From assembly GCF_002368095.1 (NCBI RefSeq), contig NZ_AP018227.1, forward strand, positions 2,458,538-2,522,537: a DNA stretch of 64,000 bases, read 5' to 3'. This stretch comes from Calothrix parasitica NIES-267 (GTDB taxonomy: Bacteria; Cyanobacteriota; Cyanobacteriia; Cyanobacteriales; Nostocaceae). The position numbers and the translations under genes were made by a program. Below are positions 44,578 to 54,337 of this stretch, one piece after another. The number at the start of each line of letters is the position of its first letter. Within the stretch, counting starts at the first letter, position 1. The notes below the pieces were generated by a model. It was not told the DNA's origin. It did not search any database and worked only from the letters and a program-made list of their open reading frames with translations.

Positions 44578-45936
44578 TCAATTTCCTACAGCTTCAGCTT
44601 TCTTCGCAGCTTTTGCACTACAAGTTCTTTGATTCCAAATATAAGCACCAATTCCCACAATTAAATTAGAAATACAGGCTGCTGCAAATATTCCATTAAC
44701 TCCATAAAGCTGTCCTCCAAAGTAAGCTAAGGGAATGTACAGTACGAACATTCGCGCTACTGTCATCACCACCGAAGGAACCGGTTTACCCAAAGCATTA
44801 AAAGCAGAATTTGAGACTAAAATAATTCCTGCACCAGCATAGCTAATTGGTACAATCCACAGATATTGAGAAGCTATTCTAACTACATCGGGGTTTTGAT
44901 TGAAGAAAGCAACTAAAGTTGGTGCGCTAACAGCTAAAATTGCCGCTCCGGTTAAACCCCAAATCACACAAAACAGAAAACTTAATTGCAAAGCTTTACC
45001 GACCCTTGCATACTTCTTCGCACCCCAATTTTGACCCACAAAAGGTGCCATAGAAGCAGATAAAGCAATCATAGCAATCATAGCTAAAGATTCTATCCGA
45101 GATGCAACACCAAAAGCAGCAACAGCTTCAACACCAAATCCAGCTAAAAGACTGGTAACTACACCAATAGAAATCGGATTAATCATGTTGCTACCAGCAG
45201 CAGGTAAACCAACATATAAAATATCTTTCCAGCACCATAAAGTATCTTGAGCAGAAGGAATCTTTAAATACAGCATTCGTTCTTTGAAGTGGAGTACAAA
45301 TAAAGCAGCAATCAAAGTAGTTGCTCTTGCGATTACCGTTGCGATTGCTGCACCTTGTAATTCTAAACGAGGAAAACCGCCTATTCCTAATATTAATAAT
45401 GGGTCTAAAACAATATTTAAAGCTGCTGAAAACATCATAATTAAACTCGGTGTAATCGTATTTCCAGAAGCGCGAATTGCATTATTACCCACCATCGGCA
45501 CTACCAAAAATACCATGCCGATATACCAAATCTGCATATAGTCTCTTATTAATGGCAGTACCTCTGCACTAGCTCCCAAAGCAGTAAATAAAGGGTCAAT
45601 AGTTAACAAACCGAAAATTACAAAAATTACAACCGCAGTTAACGCCAAAGTTAGGCTATTAGTAGTAAACTTTTGTACTCGTTGATGGTCTCCTTCTCCA
45701 ATAGCGCGAGAAATCACCGAAGAAGCACCCACACCCAATCCCATCGACAAACTACCCAGAGTCATCACCACAGGGAACGTAAAACTCATCGCTGCTAGAG
45801 GTTCCTTTCCCAACTGTCCGACAAAATAAGTATCTACCAAATTAAAAGCAATAATCGAAAACACACCCCAGACCATCGGTATGGTTAGTTTTACCAAAGT
45901 AGAGGCGATATTACCTTCAGTTAATCGTTGTTTCAT
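44578..45936 (-). CDS. MATE-family efflux transporter
   Basis: 452 residues from ATG 45936, full family length with about twelve hydrophobic segments. Two homologous halves carry typical MATE features: PMVWGVFSIIAFNLVDTYFVGQLG at the start, GLGVGASSVISRAIGEGD, and GFGVEAVAAFGVASRIESLAMIA in the second half. MATE proteins export cationic drugs or metabolites with Na+ or H+ antiport; the substrate is unknown. Confidence 0.93.
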   Translation of the reverse strand: MKQRLTEGNIASTLVKLTIPMVWGVFSIIAFNLVDTYFVGQLGKEPLAAMSFTFPVVMTLGSLSMGLGVGASSVISRAIGEGDHQRVQKFTTNSLTLALTAVVIFVIFGLLTIDPLFTALGASAEVLPLIRDYMQIWYIGMVFLVVPMVGNNAIRASGNTITPSLIMMFSAALNIVLDPLLILGIGGFPRLELQGAAIATVIARATTLIAALFVLHFKERMLYLKIPSAQDTLWCWKDILYVGLPAAGSNMINPISIGVVTSLLAGFGVEAVAAFGVASRIESLAMIAMIALSASMAPFVGQNWGAKKYARVGKALQLSFLFCVIWGLTGAAILAVSAPTLVAFFNQNPDVVRIASQYLWIVPISYAGAGIILVSNSAFNALGKPVPSVVMTVARMFVLYIPLAYFGGQLYGVNGIFAAACISNLIVGIGAYIWNQRTCSAKAAKKAEAVGN

Positions 45937-46172
45937 AAATAAATTTTAGTGGTAATTGGTGTAATTGCTAATTGGGAATTGGTAATTGGGAATAGTTAGA
46001 AGTTAGGAATTAGGAGTTAGGAATTAATAATAAATAATTTCTACCCTCTCTCCCCTCTCTCCCCCCTCTTCCCCCTCTCCCCACTCTCCCCCCTCTCCCC
46101 CCTCTCCCCTCTTCCCCCCCTCCCTTGTCTCACCTTAATCATATTTCCTCATTCATTCACAATTTAAAAAGC
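45937..46172. repeat. Heptamer repeats and long polypyrimidine tract
   Basis: GGTAATT/GGGAATT and AGTTAGG/AGGAATT heptamers at about 45950-46028 are followed by a C/T-only tract of CTCTCCC units from about 46040 to 46123. The tract lies directly upstream of the next gene and could adopt H-DNA; it also supplies an upstream in-frame TTG at 46125 that I do not take as the start. Confidence 0.75.
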
Positions 46173-46745
46173 ATGAAAATATTCCTCATAGCCTTTGGTT
46201 GGGCTGTTGCTTTAAGTATTGGTACTTTTTTTCTGTTTTTAACGAACCTTTCGCACCATCTGAATCCCAGAGATGTTATGTCAGAGTTTACCCGTTATGG
46301 TGCGACTATTGGTTCCATCGGAGGATTGACTATTGGGATTGTATTAATGTGGACTACAAAAGTAATCAAACCACCTCATGTTGCTCTTCTAACATTTATT
46401 TGGGGATTTAGTTTTCTTGCTGGTTTAATCATAGGTTGGCAAATATTTTTAGTTGATGCTTCAAGTGAAATATTCAGCAGAGGTATGGTTATTGGAATGA
46501 CTATAGGTGGTACTCTAGGCGGGTTTTTTACGGCTTTATTATTGCAACACCACCAACTATTAGATACCTGGAAAAACATTTCCCTAGTTACCATCGGTTG
46601 GTTTCTAGCATTATTTGACGGTAGCTCTTTTATCTTCGGCTTCAACTTTTTGGATATTCCCGTTGGATTTACCTTTGCCATTATTGTCAGCGGAATGATT
46701 ATCGGCACAATTGGTAGCACTATAATGTTTTGGCGAATGAGGTGA
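46173..46745 (+). CDS. Polytopic membrane protein of unknown function
   Basis: 190 residues from ATG 46173, chosen because the preceding in-frame codons (from TTG 46125) border a repeat tract. Six hydrophobic segments alternate with short Gly-rich turns (GSIGGLTIGIVL, GMTIGGTLGGFFTALLL, VSGMIIGTIGSTIMF), giving an internal repeat of about 60 residues. No family recognised. No ribosome binding site is evident. Confidence 0.7.
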   Translation: MKIFLIAFGWAVALSIGTFFLFLTNLSHHLNPRDVMSEFTRYGATIGSIGGLTIGIVLMWTTKVIKPPHVALLTFIWGFSFLAGLIIGWQIFLVDASSEIFSRGMVIGMTIGGTLGGFFTALLLQHHQLLDTWKNISLVTIGWFLALFDGSSFIFGFNFLDIPVGFTFAIIVSGMIIGTIGSTIMFWRMR

Positions 46746-47459
46746 ATGGAAGTTGGGAGTTAAGAGCTAAGAATTTAATTTCTCCCTATCACTTATAGGA
46801 TTGTTTTTTTATACAGGTAATTAAATAATTGGCGTTGCTGATTAAAAGTATGATTTGCACCCCAACCCCCAATTTTGGGGGAGAAGAATAATTTCAAGTC
46901 CCCCAAAATTGGGGGACTTAGGGGGCTAGTAAATATGAGAAAAATAAATTCTTATTTCAATTCAGCAACGCCAAATAATTAACCTTCAGGAATGGCCGCA
47001 ACTGACATATTTTTCTCGTAGGGGAGGCAAAAAGGGGTGTAGATTTTCTTCCCCCTTTATTGCCGTTGCTGTGACACTTCTACTATTTATAAACGTATAT
47101 TTATAAACGTAGTAATAGCCTTTATAGTGTCACGCACCACTCGTTACTTGTAATAATTACGTAAGTCCTAACTTTAATAAAGGTTTCGATAAAATGCTTA
47201 ATTATCTTCCTAATTATTGGAACAAGATTATTTGTATAAAAAATTATATGAAACAAGCTCCTGAATAATTAACCACGTTTTTAACTCTATAATTGGATAC
47301 AATTTATACTAGTTTTTAATATACAGATAAAATTTAGATGATTGCCCTATAAAACTATTGTTTCGAGGCTTATATAAATTACAAAATTGTAATTTTTCAC
47401 TTTAAGTTCATGCAATCTATCATACTACTCTTTAAAATGCGGAATTTGGGATAAATTGG
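46746..47459. repeat. Intergenic region with a 157-bp MITE and a GTGTCACGCACCA repeat
   Basis: 714 bases. At 46824-46980 arms AATTGGCGTTGCTGATT and TTCAGCAACGCCAAATAATT flank a CCCCCAATTTTGGGGG / CCCCCAAAATTGGGGG double palindrome. At about 47085-47145 TTGCTGTGACACTTC faces AGTGTCACGCACCACT, a relative of the 14707 family. From 47150 to 47459 the DNA is AT-rich with no visible feature. Confidence 0.7.
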
Positions 47460-48632
47460 ATGAAGCCGGAATTTATATACAGTAGTGATTGTGACTCTGA
47501 ACAGAGCTATTCATTTGCGAGTATTTTAGGTCAATGTTTTTTAAGCTCTCCTGCTGAACAAAAAGCTTGGCTGAAGCTCATGGAGACTGAAAATTTACGT
47601 ATCATCAGCAAAAATAAAGAAGTTATTGGTGGATTAGCAGTTATCCCAATGGCACAATGGTGGGGTGGCAAAAGCGTGACGATGACTGGAATTGCTGGGG
47701 TTAGTATTGCTCCAGAATATCGCGGTACTGGTGCAGCGTTAAGTTTAATGCAGCAAACTATTAAAGAACTTCATGCAAAGGGTGTAGCTACTTCCGTACT
47801 TTATCCCTCAGTTCAAAGGCTTTATCGTAAATTGGGATACGAACAGGCAGGTAGCTTTTACGGTTGGGAAACCTCAGCACAAAATATTCAAATTCGCGAA
47901 CAACCTTTACCAATAAAAGCTGTTTCTACAGACTCTCAAATCTTTTACGAACTATATAAAAAGCAGGCAAAAAATCTTAATGGAAATTTGAATCGTGCTA
48001 AACCGATTTGGTCTAGAATCATGAATCCTAGTAATGATACTTTCTATGCTTATCTTATCGGTTCAGCAGAAGAACCCCAAGGTTATATAATATTTAGTCA
48101 ACATTCAGCAGAGGACGGTGCAATTTTACGAGTTAGGGATTGGGTTGTTCTTACAAATGCAGCAGCAAAAACTTTTTGGTCATTCCTTAATAATCACCGC
48201 GCTCAAATAGATAAAATACGTTGGCGCAGTTCTGCCATTGACTATCTAACATTACTATTACCCGAACAAATAGCCAAAATCAAGTTTAAGCAATGTTGGA
48301 TGTTGCGGATTATAAATGTAGAGAAAGCATTATCTACACGTGGTTACTTATCAGGGATTGAAGCCGAATTACATTTAAAAATAACAGATGATTTGATAGC
48401 AGAAAATAACGGAAATTTTGTTTTATCAATTCATAACGGAAGCGCAAATATTACCAAAGGTGGTAAAGGTGAATTAAAGCTAGATATCAGAGGATTAGCA
48501 CCCTTATACACAGGATTATTTACCCCCCAGCAATTGCAACTTACAGGAAAACTCGACGGAACAGAACAAGCAATATCCACAGCTACGCAGATATTTGCAG
48601 CTACCTCCCCTTGGATGATGGATTACTTTTAA
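47460..48632 (+). CDS. Eis-like GNAT acetyltransferase with SCP2-type C-terminal domain, copy 1
   Basis: 390 residues from ATG 47460. The N-terminal GNAT domain carries GIAGVSIAPEYRGTGAALSLMQ (acetyl-CoA-binding R-G-x-G-A motif at about 80-100), then a second GNAT-like part and a C-terminal sterol-carrier-like domain (about 290-390, INVEKALSTRGY ... LKLDIRGLAPLYTGLFTPQQL). This order is that of Eis-type N-acetyltransferases, which acetylate amines such as aminoglycosides or protein lysines. The substrate is unknown. A paralogue follows 110 bases downstream. Confidence 0.88.
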   Translation: MKPEFIYSSDCDSEQSYSFASILGQCFLSSPAEQKAWLKLMETENLRIISKNKEVIGGLAVIPMAQWWGGKSVTMTGIAGVSIAPEYRGTGAALSLMQQTIKELHAKGVATSVLYPSVQRLYRKLGYEQAGSFYGWETSAQNIQIREQPLPIKAVSTDSQIFYELYKKQAKNLNGNLNRAKPIWSRIMNPSNDTFYAYLIGSAEEPQGYIIFSQHSAEDGAILRVRDWVVLTNAAAKTFWSFLNNHRAQIDKIRWRSSAIDYLTLLLPEQIAKIKFKQCWMLRIINVEKALSTRGYLSGIEAELHLKITDDLIAENNGNFVLSIHNGSANITKGGKGELKLDIRGLAPLYTGLFTPQQLQLTGKLDGTEQAISTATQIFAATSPWMMDYF

Positions 48633-48742
48633 AAATTGCGGAACTTTAGCTCTAATTAAACTGTAAAATCCCCTTTTCTACTCCCCTCTCAATTTCCCAT
48701 TTGTAGTACCCTTGTAGTGTAGTGGCTGCATCGATAAATATT

Positions 48743-49918
48743 ATGAAACGGGAATTTGAATACAGCACTGTTAATAGTTCAGAGGATATTCAAAAGTTTG
48801 GCAGTATTTTGGGGCAGTGTTTTTTGGCTCCTCCTGATGAGGAACAAACTTGGCTTAAGCGGATGGGTGTGGAAAACATTCGTTTAATCCGCGAGCAAAA
48901 AGAAATTGTTGGTGGATTGGTAACTATTCCGATGGGACAATGGTGGGGTAGCGAAAGTGTTCCAATAACGGGGATTGCTGGTGTTGGTATTGCTCCGGAG
49001 TCTCGGGGTAGCGGTGCAGCGTTGAGTTTAATGCAGCAAGCTATCAAGGAACTTTATGAAAATGATGTCCCGATTTCAGTTCTTTATCCTGCGACTCAAC
49101 GACTTTATCGGAAAGCGGGATACGAGCAGGGAGGTAGTTTTTGTAGTTGGGAAATTCCGGCTCAAAGTATTCAAATCAAGGAGCAACCTTTACCTGTAAA
49201 ATCTGTTCCTTTAGATTCAGAAATTTTTTATAAGTTATACGCAAAGCAAGCAAAAAATATTAATGGATATTTAAACCGGAATCAAACGATTTGGAATCGA
49301 ATTATTCAACCGAGTGATAAAGAAGTTTTCTATGGTTATATTATCGGTTCTATAGAAAAACCTGAAGGCTATATTATCATCAGCCAATATTCACGAGATA
49401 GTGACAACATTTTAAGTGTAGTTGATTGGGTGCTTTTAACAAACGCAGCCACAAAAACTTTTTGGTCGTTTCTAAGCAATCATCGCTCTCAAATAAATAA
49501 AATACGCTGGCGAGGTAGCGTAATTGACAATTTAACATTTACCTTACCAGAGCAAACTGCTAAAAATAGATTTATTAAACGTTGGATGTTGCGAGTTATT
49601 AATGTTGAGAAAGCATTCTCAGCACGCGGTTATTGTTCGGGAATAGAAACAGAATTACATTTAGAAATAACTGACGATTTAATAGCAGAAAATAACGGTA
49701 AATTTGTTTTATCAGTTGTTGACGGTCGTGGAAATATAGAAAAAGGTGGTAAAGGAGAATTAAAGTTAGATATTCGGGAATTAGCATCTTTATTTACAGG
49801 ATTATTTTCCCCTCAACAATTGCAGCTTACAGGAAAACTCGACGGAGAAGAACAAGTAATATCCACAGCTACGCAGATATTTGCTGGTACCTCTCCCTGG
49901 ATGATGGACTTTTTTTAA
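48743..49918 (+). CDS. Eis-like GNAT acetyltransferase with SCP2-type C-terminal domain, copy 2
   Basis: 391 residues. ATG 48743 is chosen because the product MKREFEYSTVNS aligns with MKPEFIYSSD of copy 1; a GTG at 48722 would add seven unrelated residues. It shows roughly two-thirds identity to copy 1 by eye, with GIAGVGIAPESRGSGAALSLMQ as the acetyl-CoA motif and the same TGKLDG and ATQIFAGTSPWMMDFF end. The pair arose by local duplication and probably shares a transcript. Confidence 0.88.
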   Translation: MKREFEYSTVNSSEDIQKFGSILGQCFLAPPDEEQTWLKRMGVENIRLIREQKEIVGGLVTIPMGQWWGSESVPITGIAGVGIAPESRGSGAALSLMQQAIKELYENDVPISVLYPATQRLYRKAGYEQGGSFCSWEIPAQSIQIKEQPLPVKSVPLDSEIFYKLYAKQAKNINGYLNRNQTIWNRIIQPSDKEVFYGYIIGSIEKPEGYIIISQYSRDSDNILSVVDWVLLTNAATKTFWSFLSNHRSQINKIRWRGSVIDNLTFTLPEQTAKNRFIKRWMLRVINVEKAFSARGYCSGIETELHLEITDDLIAENNGKFVLSVVDGRGNIEKGGKGELKLDIRELASLFTGLFSPQQLQLTGKLDGEEQVISTATQIFAGTSPWMMDFF

Positions 49919-49964
49919 AGATTGATAATTGATAATTGTTAAGCAGCTAGGGAGCAAGATGCTC

Positions 49965-50090
49965 CCACTACTCATTACTTGCTACTTCCTACTTGCTACT
50001 TTCTACTTGCTACTTTCTACTTGCTACTTTCTACTTGCTACTTGCTACTTTCTACTTGCTACTTGCTACTTTCTACTCCTAACTCTCCCT
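49965..50090. repeat. Long CTACTTG/CTACTTT heptamer array
   Basis: About fifteen tandem heptamers from about 49970 to 50082. A plus-strand frame of about 100 codons through the array reads low-complexity LLATCYF repeats and is not a gene. The right end overlaps the 3' end of the collagen-like gene. Confidence 0.85.
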
Positions 50091-51496
50091 TTCCATTTAA
50101 TTGTTTGCTTTTTGGAACGTTTACCTAAAGAGCGGATTGCTGTTACCTTGACCCGAACTTTTGTTCCGAGTTCTAATCCTGCTTTGGGAATTGGTAGCTT
50201 ACCTAAAGCCAAGATAAAACGGTTGTAATCTTGGGTAACTAGTTCGGAGGGAATTTCGTATTCGTATTCTCCTCCGTTATCACCTCTGATTTCATATTCC
50301 ACTCGAAAACGAGTTTTAATAATATCTGATTTCCCAGCTAAATCTACTATACTAAAGGTTAAATTTTCACCGCTTCCGACAAAATCAGCGGGTTTTAATT
50401 CGGTAACTTCTTTTTCTGGTATCGCATGATTAACGACTAATTTTGTTAAGTCACCTTCTTGCTTCTTACTAATATCAAGCCACAATTTTTTCGGAAAATC
50501 AATTTCAATTTTACCGTCGTTGTTTAAATTCAACTTCAGATTAGCTTTTTGAAAATTACTTATAGGCTGCTTTTCTTGCCAATCTAACTGAAAATTCCTT
50601 TCTATTCGCTTATCAAATTCGCGATATGTATCTGTAATAGCAGAACCAGGAGCAAGTAAAGAAACTGCACCATTACGAGCAATCCAGCGATTTTTAGATA
50701 AACGAATTGATTTACCCTGTGATTCTGAAAAGCTTAATTCTGCTTTAGGATTATCTGGTGAAAGCTGCTGTTTTCCTTTAACTAAACTCAAAAATCCTAA
50801 GCGGCCACGATTTCCGTATCTACCGTCTCGACCATCGCGTCCATCGCTACCCTGATAACATCGATACTTACGCTTTTTACACTTGTAACTATCAGTACCT
50901 TTCTTCCCGCTACAGGATTCAAAAGTCCAACTACGACGGCGACAGCGACAACCTCTAGCACCATCCCCACCGCGTCCTCCCCGTCCTCCTTCTCCTCCCT
51001 GAGAGCGTACAAAAATACTTTTTAAATCAGTAATTTTACTATAATAAATTGTCAACGAACCGCCGCTACCACCGTTCCCACCGCTACCACCATCACCACC
51101 TCTACCACCGTCTGGAGCATGGATATTTCGCTTTACCTTCCCACCATATCCACGACGACAGCGGGGTCGATAACCATCTTCCCCGTCTTCCCCATCCTCA
51201 CCATCTCTACCAGATAAATCAAGGTTTACGGGAGAACCATCAGCAAAAACGGTTGCATCTCTACCTTTACGTCCGCTTCGTCCGCTGCGTCCATCACTAC
51301 CATTCTCTCCGTCTCTGTCGTAATATCTTCCTCGATAATCGTCGTCGCGATTATCCCGTCTATAATCTCTCGCTATTTTCCCAGACTTCTCCAGACACAA
51401 AAGCGTATCAAATTCAGAAGCAGAAGCTGGTAAACCATTAACTAATAAGCTAACCGTAAGTAAAAATGATATTCTTTTTAGAATCAGCTTTAACAT
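50066..51496 (-). CDS. Secreted collagen-like (Gly-X-Y) protein
   Basis: 476 residues from ATG 51496. The signal peptide [19 protein letters not shown] ends near residue 27. Residues about 62-245 are rich in G-X-Y triplets ([78 protein letters not shown]) broken by short Cys/Arg-rich inserts ([31 protein letters not shown]). A 230-residue C-terminal globular domain follows (beta-rich, [23 protein letters not shown]). It is probably a surface or sheath protein; the partner is unknown. The last residues RVRSRK and stop are read from heptamer repeat. Confidence 0.82.
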   Translation of the reverse strand: MLKLILKRISFLLTVSLLVNGLPASASEFDTLLCLEKSGKIARDYRRDNRDDDYRGRYYDRDGENGSDGRSGRSGRKGRDATVFADGSPVNLDLSGRDGEDGEDGEDGYRPRCRRGYGGKVKRNIHAPDGGRGGDGGSGGNGGSGGSLTIYYSKITDLKSIFVRSQGGEGGRGGRGGDGARGCRCRRRSWTFESCSGKKGTDSYKCKKRKYRCYQGSDGRDGRDGRYGNRGRLGFLSLVKGKQQLSPDNPKAELSFSESQGKSIRLSKNRWIARNGAVSLLAPGSAITDTYREFDKRIERNFQLDWQEKQPISNFQKANLKLNLNNDGKIEIDFPKKLWLDISKKQEGDLTKLVVNHAIPEKEVTELKPADFVGSGENLTFSIVDLAGKSDIIKTRFRVEYEIRGDNGGEYEYEIPSELVTQDYNRFILALGKLPIPKAGLELGTKVRVKVTAIRSLGKRSKKQTIKWKGRVRSRK

Positions 51497-51904
51497 TTGC
51501 AGATTGATTGGTTATTTAATCGAGAATAATTTAAGCCACTACAGTCAAAGTTTATTTTCCGGAATTCCAGATAAAATTGAAAGCAATGATTATACTTTTG
51601 AGGTCAAAGGTTAAAAGTTAAAGGTCAAAGGTATTAAATTTACTAGAAATTAATTAAATTAATATAGGTAAAATTAAAGATAAAATAGCAAGATAGTAAA
51701 TAAATATACAAAGATGATTTATCCATAAATTAAATGACGTATATTTCTAGTTACTAAAATAAGACTTTTAAATTACAATTTTGTGCCTGACGTAATAAAA
51801 ATGTAGGAATAAACGGACAATAAAACTAAGAAAATGGATTTAATTCCTAAGCTCTAACCTTTGACCTTTAACCTCTGACCTTTGACCTCTAACTGATAAC
51901 TGTA
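51497..51904. other. Intergenic region with heptamer repeats
   Basis: 408 bases. GGTCAAA/GGTTAAA units lie at about 51601-51632, and CTTTGAC/CTTTAAC/CTCTGAC units at about 51857-51890 end at the next gene. Otherwise AT-rich and featureless. Confidence 0.6.
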
Positions 51905-52585
51905 TTACCGCATCCATTCAAGGAACAATCCCACCTGTCTTTCTTTCTCTCCACTAGCTTTTTGCTGTCCTAGCTCGGTGGAGAAACGTAGATTATTTGT
52001 GATTGCATAACTTGCAGAAAGTTTAGTTAAAGCAACTTCTTCAGCGGTTCCGGGGGAGACCCAACTGCGAGTAAATGCGATATCTGCACCACCACCACGA
52101 GATAAAACCAAAAGTAATTTTATCCCTAAATTAATTCCCGAACTTGAATAATCGGATGTGTGTAAATCTCGATATCCAACTACGGGAGAAACATTCAAAT
52201 AACCACCTAAAGGAAATAAATAAAAATTTAAATCTGCACCATAATTTTCAAAGTTATTATTAAAAGATTTTTCGTATTCACCTCTTAAAGTTAGCTTCTC
52301 AACAATAAAAATATCTTCAAAACCAAATTTCATACCATCGTTACCGTCAAATTGAGAATAACCAAATCGTAAACGAGTGCGAAAACTTGGTTCGTTGTTA
52401 ATATCTTGCAATACATTTGGTATTTTTAACATCCATCGCTGCAAAACCGGGCTGTTTTCAATGATTTCTGGATTTATATCTAATTCGTTATTTTCAATTT
52501 CTTTGTTGGTTTCGCACCAAGCGGTCGAAGCTGTGAATATCAAGCCGATACTTAATCCAAAAGCAATTTCAAACGCGGTTTTCAA
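51905..52585 (-). CDS. Exported beta-rich (probable outer-membrane barrel) protein
   Basis: 226 residues from TTG 52585, preceded by GAGG eight bases upstream; a TTG at 52603 gives six more residues. The signal peptide FEIAFGLSIGLIFTASTAWC is followed by a mature part with alternating hydrophobic residues (TRLRFGYSQF, GFEDIFIVEKLTLRGEYEKSF, ADLNFYLFPLGGYLNVSPVVGYRDL, GINLGIKLLLVLS, KLSASYAITNNLRFSTELGQ) and a C-terminal aromatic/Arg end LFLEWMR. These are transmembrane beta-strand features. Function unknown. Possibly coexpressed with the neighbouring secreted collagen-like gene, which lies downstream on the same strand. Confidence 0.68.
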   Translation of the reverse strand: MKTAFEIAFGLSIGLIFTASTAWCETNKEIENNELDINPEIIENSPVLQRWMLKIPNVLQDINNEPSFRTRLRFGYSQFDGNDGMKFGFEDIFIVEKLTLRGEYEKSFNNNFENYGADLNFYLFPLGGYLNVSPVVGYRDLHTSDYSSSGINLGIKLLLVLSRGGGADIAFTRSWVSPGTAEEVALTKLSASYAITNNLRFSTELGQQKASGEKERQVGLFLEWMR

Positions 52586-52603
52586 ACTTGGAACCTCAAT
52601 CAA

Positions 52604-52909
52604 TTTAACTATGCTGACAAAATAAAACTAGACGATTCAAATGAATTATCTATTCTCAAAGATTCAAAATTAATTATCAACCGAGCGAGCAAATATGTCT
52701 ATATCTACTTGATTTAACATGACTTTGGTCATTTGCTTAACTTTTTCAGATATAGCAATCCCAATCAATAATAATAAGTTGCGTAAGTCCTGGTTTTATC
52801 AAATGAAAACCTGTCGCTAAATATTAGTTTTTAATAAATTTTACGTAATTATTATTACTTAACTTGTATTTCTTATTACTATATATTTAAACTAATAATA
52901 GTAACTGTC
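52604..52909. other. Divergent intergenic region
   Basis: 306 AT-rich bases between divergent genes, with an inverted AAGTCCTGG/ACTTAAC pattern but no convincing repeat, RNA or gene. Promoters for both genes must lie here. Confidence 0.4.
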
Positions 52910-54283
52910 ATGCAACTACCATCATCGGAAAATCCGAACACAAACAACGAACCTGCTGCTGAATTACGACAAGAAGTAGAACAGCTTTCTGATATTGCGA
53001 GCAATATAGCAATTGACAGTGAAATGGAAGCCAAGATACAAAGCTTATTAGCTCAGATTAAAAAGAGTTTGCGAGAACAACAATTAAGTATAGAAATGCA
53101 GCGAGAGCTTGCGAGATTGTTGAGCTTAATGTCTAAATTGAATTATCGCAATCCCCAACAAGTCTATATTTTAGATTTAGCTATTTCTATTTTGTTAGAA
53201 AATCACGAAACTAGTGAGAAGAGTGTAAATTCCAATTCTCCAAATCATCTACAAGATAAAAGTTGCCGAAATCTAGTATTTATTAAAGAAGCAAGAAGAC
53301 AAATAGCGGTTCAATCGCAAGAATATCCCAATCCTTTTAGTTCAATTATTAAGGGTACGGGAGGTGCTTATAATCGATTGCTTTCTGGTTTGAGTTGGTT
53401 TTTCATTATATTTGTAATTTGTCCTATCATCAGTGGTGGATTAATATTAGCTGGAAGAGATTTGATTAATTATAGAGAAAAAGGTGAAAAATATAGTCAA
53501 GTAGAGCCAGTTTTAAAAGAATTAGTTAAAAAGCAAAATGAGCTTGATAAAGCTTACAATATGCGAGATGAATTAAAGGTTAGACTGAAAAAGGTTGACA
53601 GAGAAATTGAATCAATAAAGCCTCAATTAGAAGCTGATATTCCTAATTCACCTATCAGTGAAGAGAATATTGCAAACAACCAAGTATTAGCAAATGTTAA
53701 AGATATAGAAAACTTTGAAAACGAGATTAAAGATGTTAGAGATAAATTGATTGCTGTTCAATCTAATATAGATTCTGAATTAAAATCTGTCGAAAAACAA
53801 GAAGCAAATGTGAAAGAAAGAAATTCCGAAACGGTTCTAATAGAACAACAGAATTTAGATACATTGAATCCTGGAACACAAAATATTAAAAATCAACAAA
53901 TAAATTCCATTAGCCAAGATTTCTTTGAATCTACTATTTTTTATATTTTAGTAGCTGTTTCAATGGGTGCTTTAGGAAGTGCTGTGAGCATAATTGTGCG
54001 TTATAACAAATTTATAGAACAATCCAAAGAGGGAGAATCGGACTTGTTTTTTACCGGTTTTTTCCGTCCAATTGTGGGGATGTCTTTCGCTATTTTTGCA
54101 GTAGAATTAATTGAATCTGGTGTATTTTCCGGTATTTTTACAATCACTAAACAACAGAGTCGTACAGTGTATCTTTATATGTCAATAGCTTTTATTGCAG
54201 GGTTCAGCGAAAGATTGGTAGAAGACGTAGTTATCAAAACCGAAAATACCTTAACTGGTTTTTCTTCTACTTCAGATAAATAA
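52910..54283 (+). CDS. Membrane protein with central coiled coil, unknown function
   Basis: 457 residues from ATG 52910. A helical N-terminal domain (1-115) is followed by a transmembrane helix (about 161-182, LSWFFIIFVICPIISGGLILAG). A long coiled coil (about 190-320, KKQNELDKAYNMRDELKVRLKKVDREI, NVKDIENFENEIKDVRDKL) precedes two or three further helices (about 345-367, 385-410 and 425-440). The charged C-terminus ends shortly after. No family recognised. The rod-like middle flanked by membrane helices suggests an envelope-bridging scaffold. Confidence 0.65.
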   Translation: MQLPSSENPNTNNEPAAELRQEVEQLSDIASNIAIDSEMEAKIQSLLAQIKKSLREQQLSIEMQRELARLLSLMSKLNYRNPQQVYILDLAISILLENHETSEKSVNSNSPNHLQDKSCRNLVFIKEARRQIAVQSQEYPNPFSSIIKGTGGAYNRLLSGLSWFFIIFVICPIISGGLILAGRDLINYREKGEKYSQVEPVLKELVKKQNELDKAYNMRDELKVRLKKVDREIESIKPQLEADIPNSPISEENIANNQVLANVKDIENFENEIKDVRDKLIAVQSNIDSELKSVEKQEANVKERNSETVLIEQQNLDTLNPGTQNIKNQQINSISQDFFESTIFYILVAVSMGALGSAVSIIVRYNKFIEQSKEGESDLFFTGFFRPIVGMSFAIFAVELIESGVFSGIFTITKQQSRTVYLYMSIAFIAGFSERLVEDVVIKTENTLTGFSSTSDK

Positions 54284-54337
54284 GATGATTAATGAATTAA
54301 TTGATTAATTCATTATTGATTGGTAATTAAAATAAAT

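Noticed and set aside
49929..50228. Plus-strand 99-codon frame
   Set aside because: The frame is a translation of heptamer repeats (LLATCYF units) and overlaps the end of a real minus-strand gene.
51049..51441. His/Tyr-rich plus-strand frame of 130 codons
   Set aside because: Complement of the Gly-X-Y coding region; composition is a shadow of collagen repeats.
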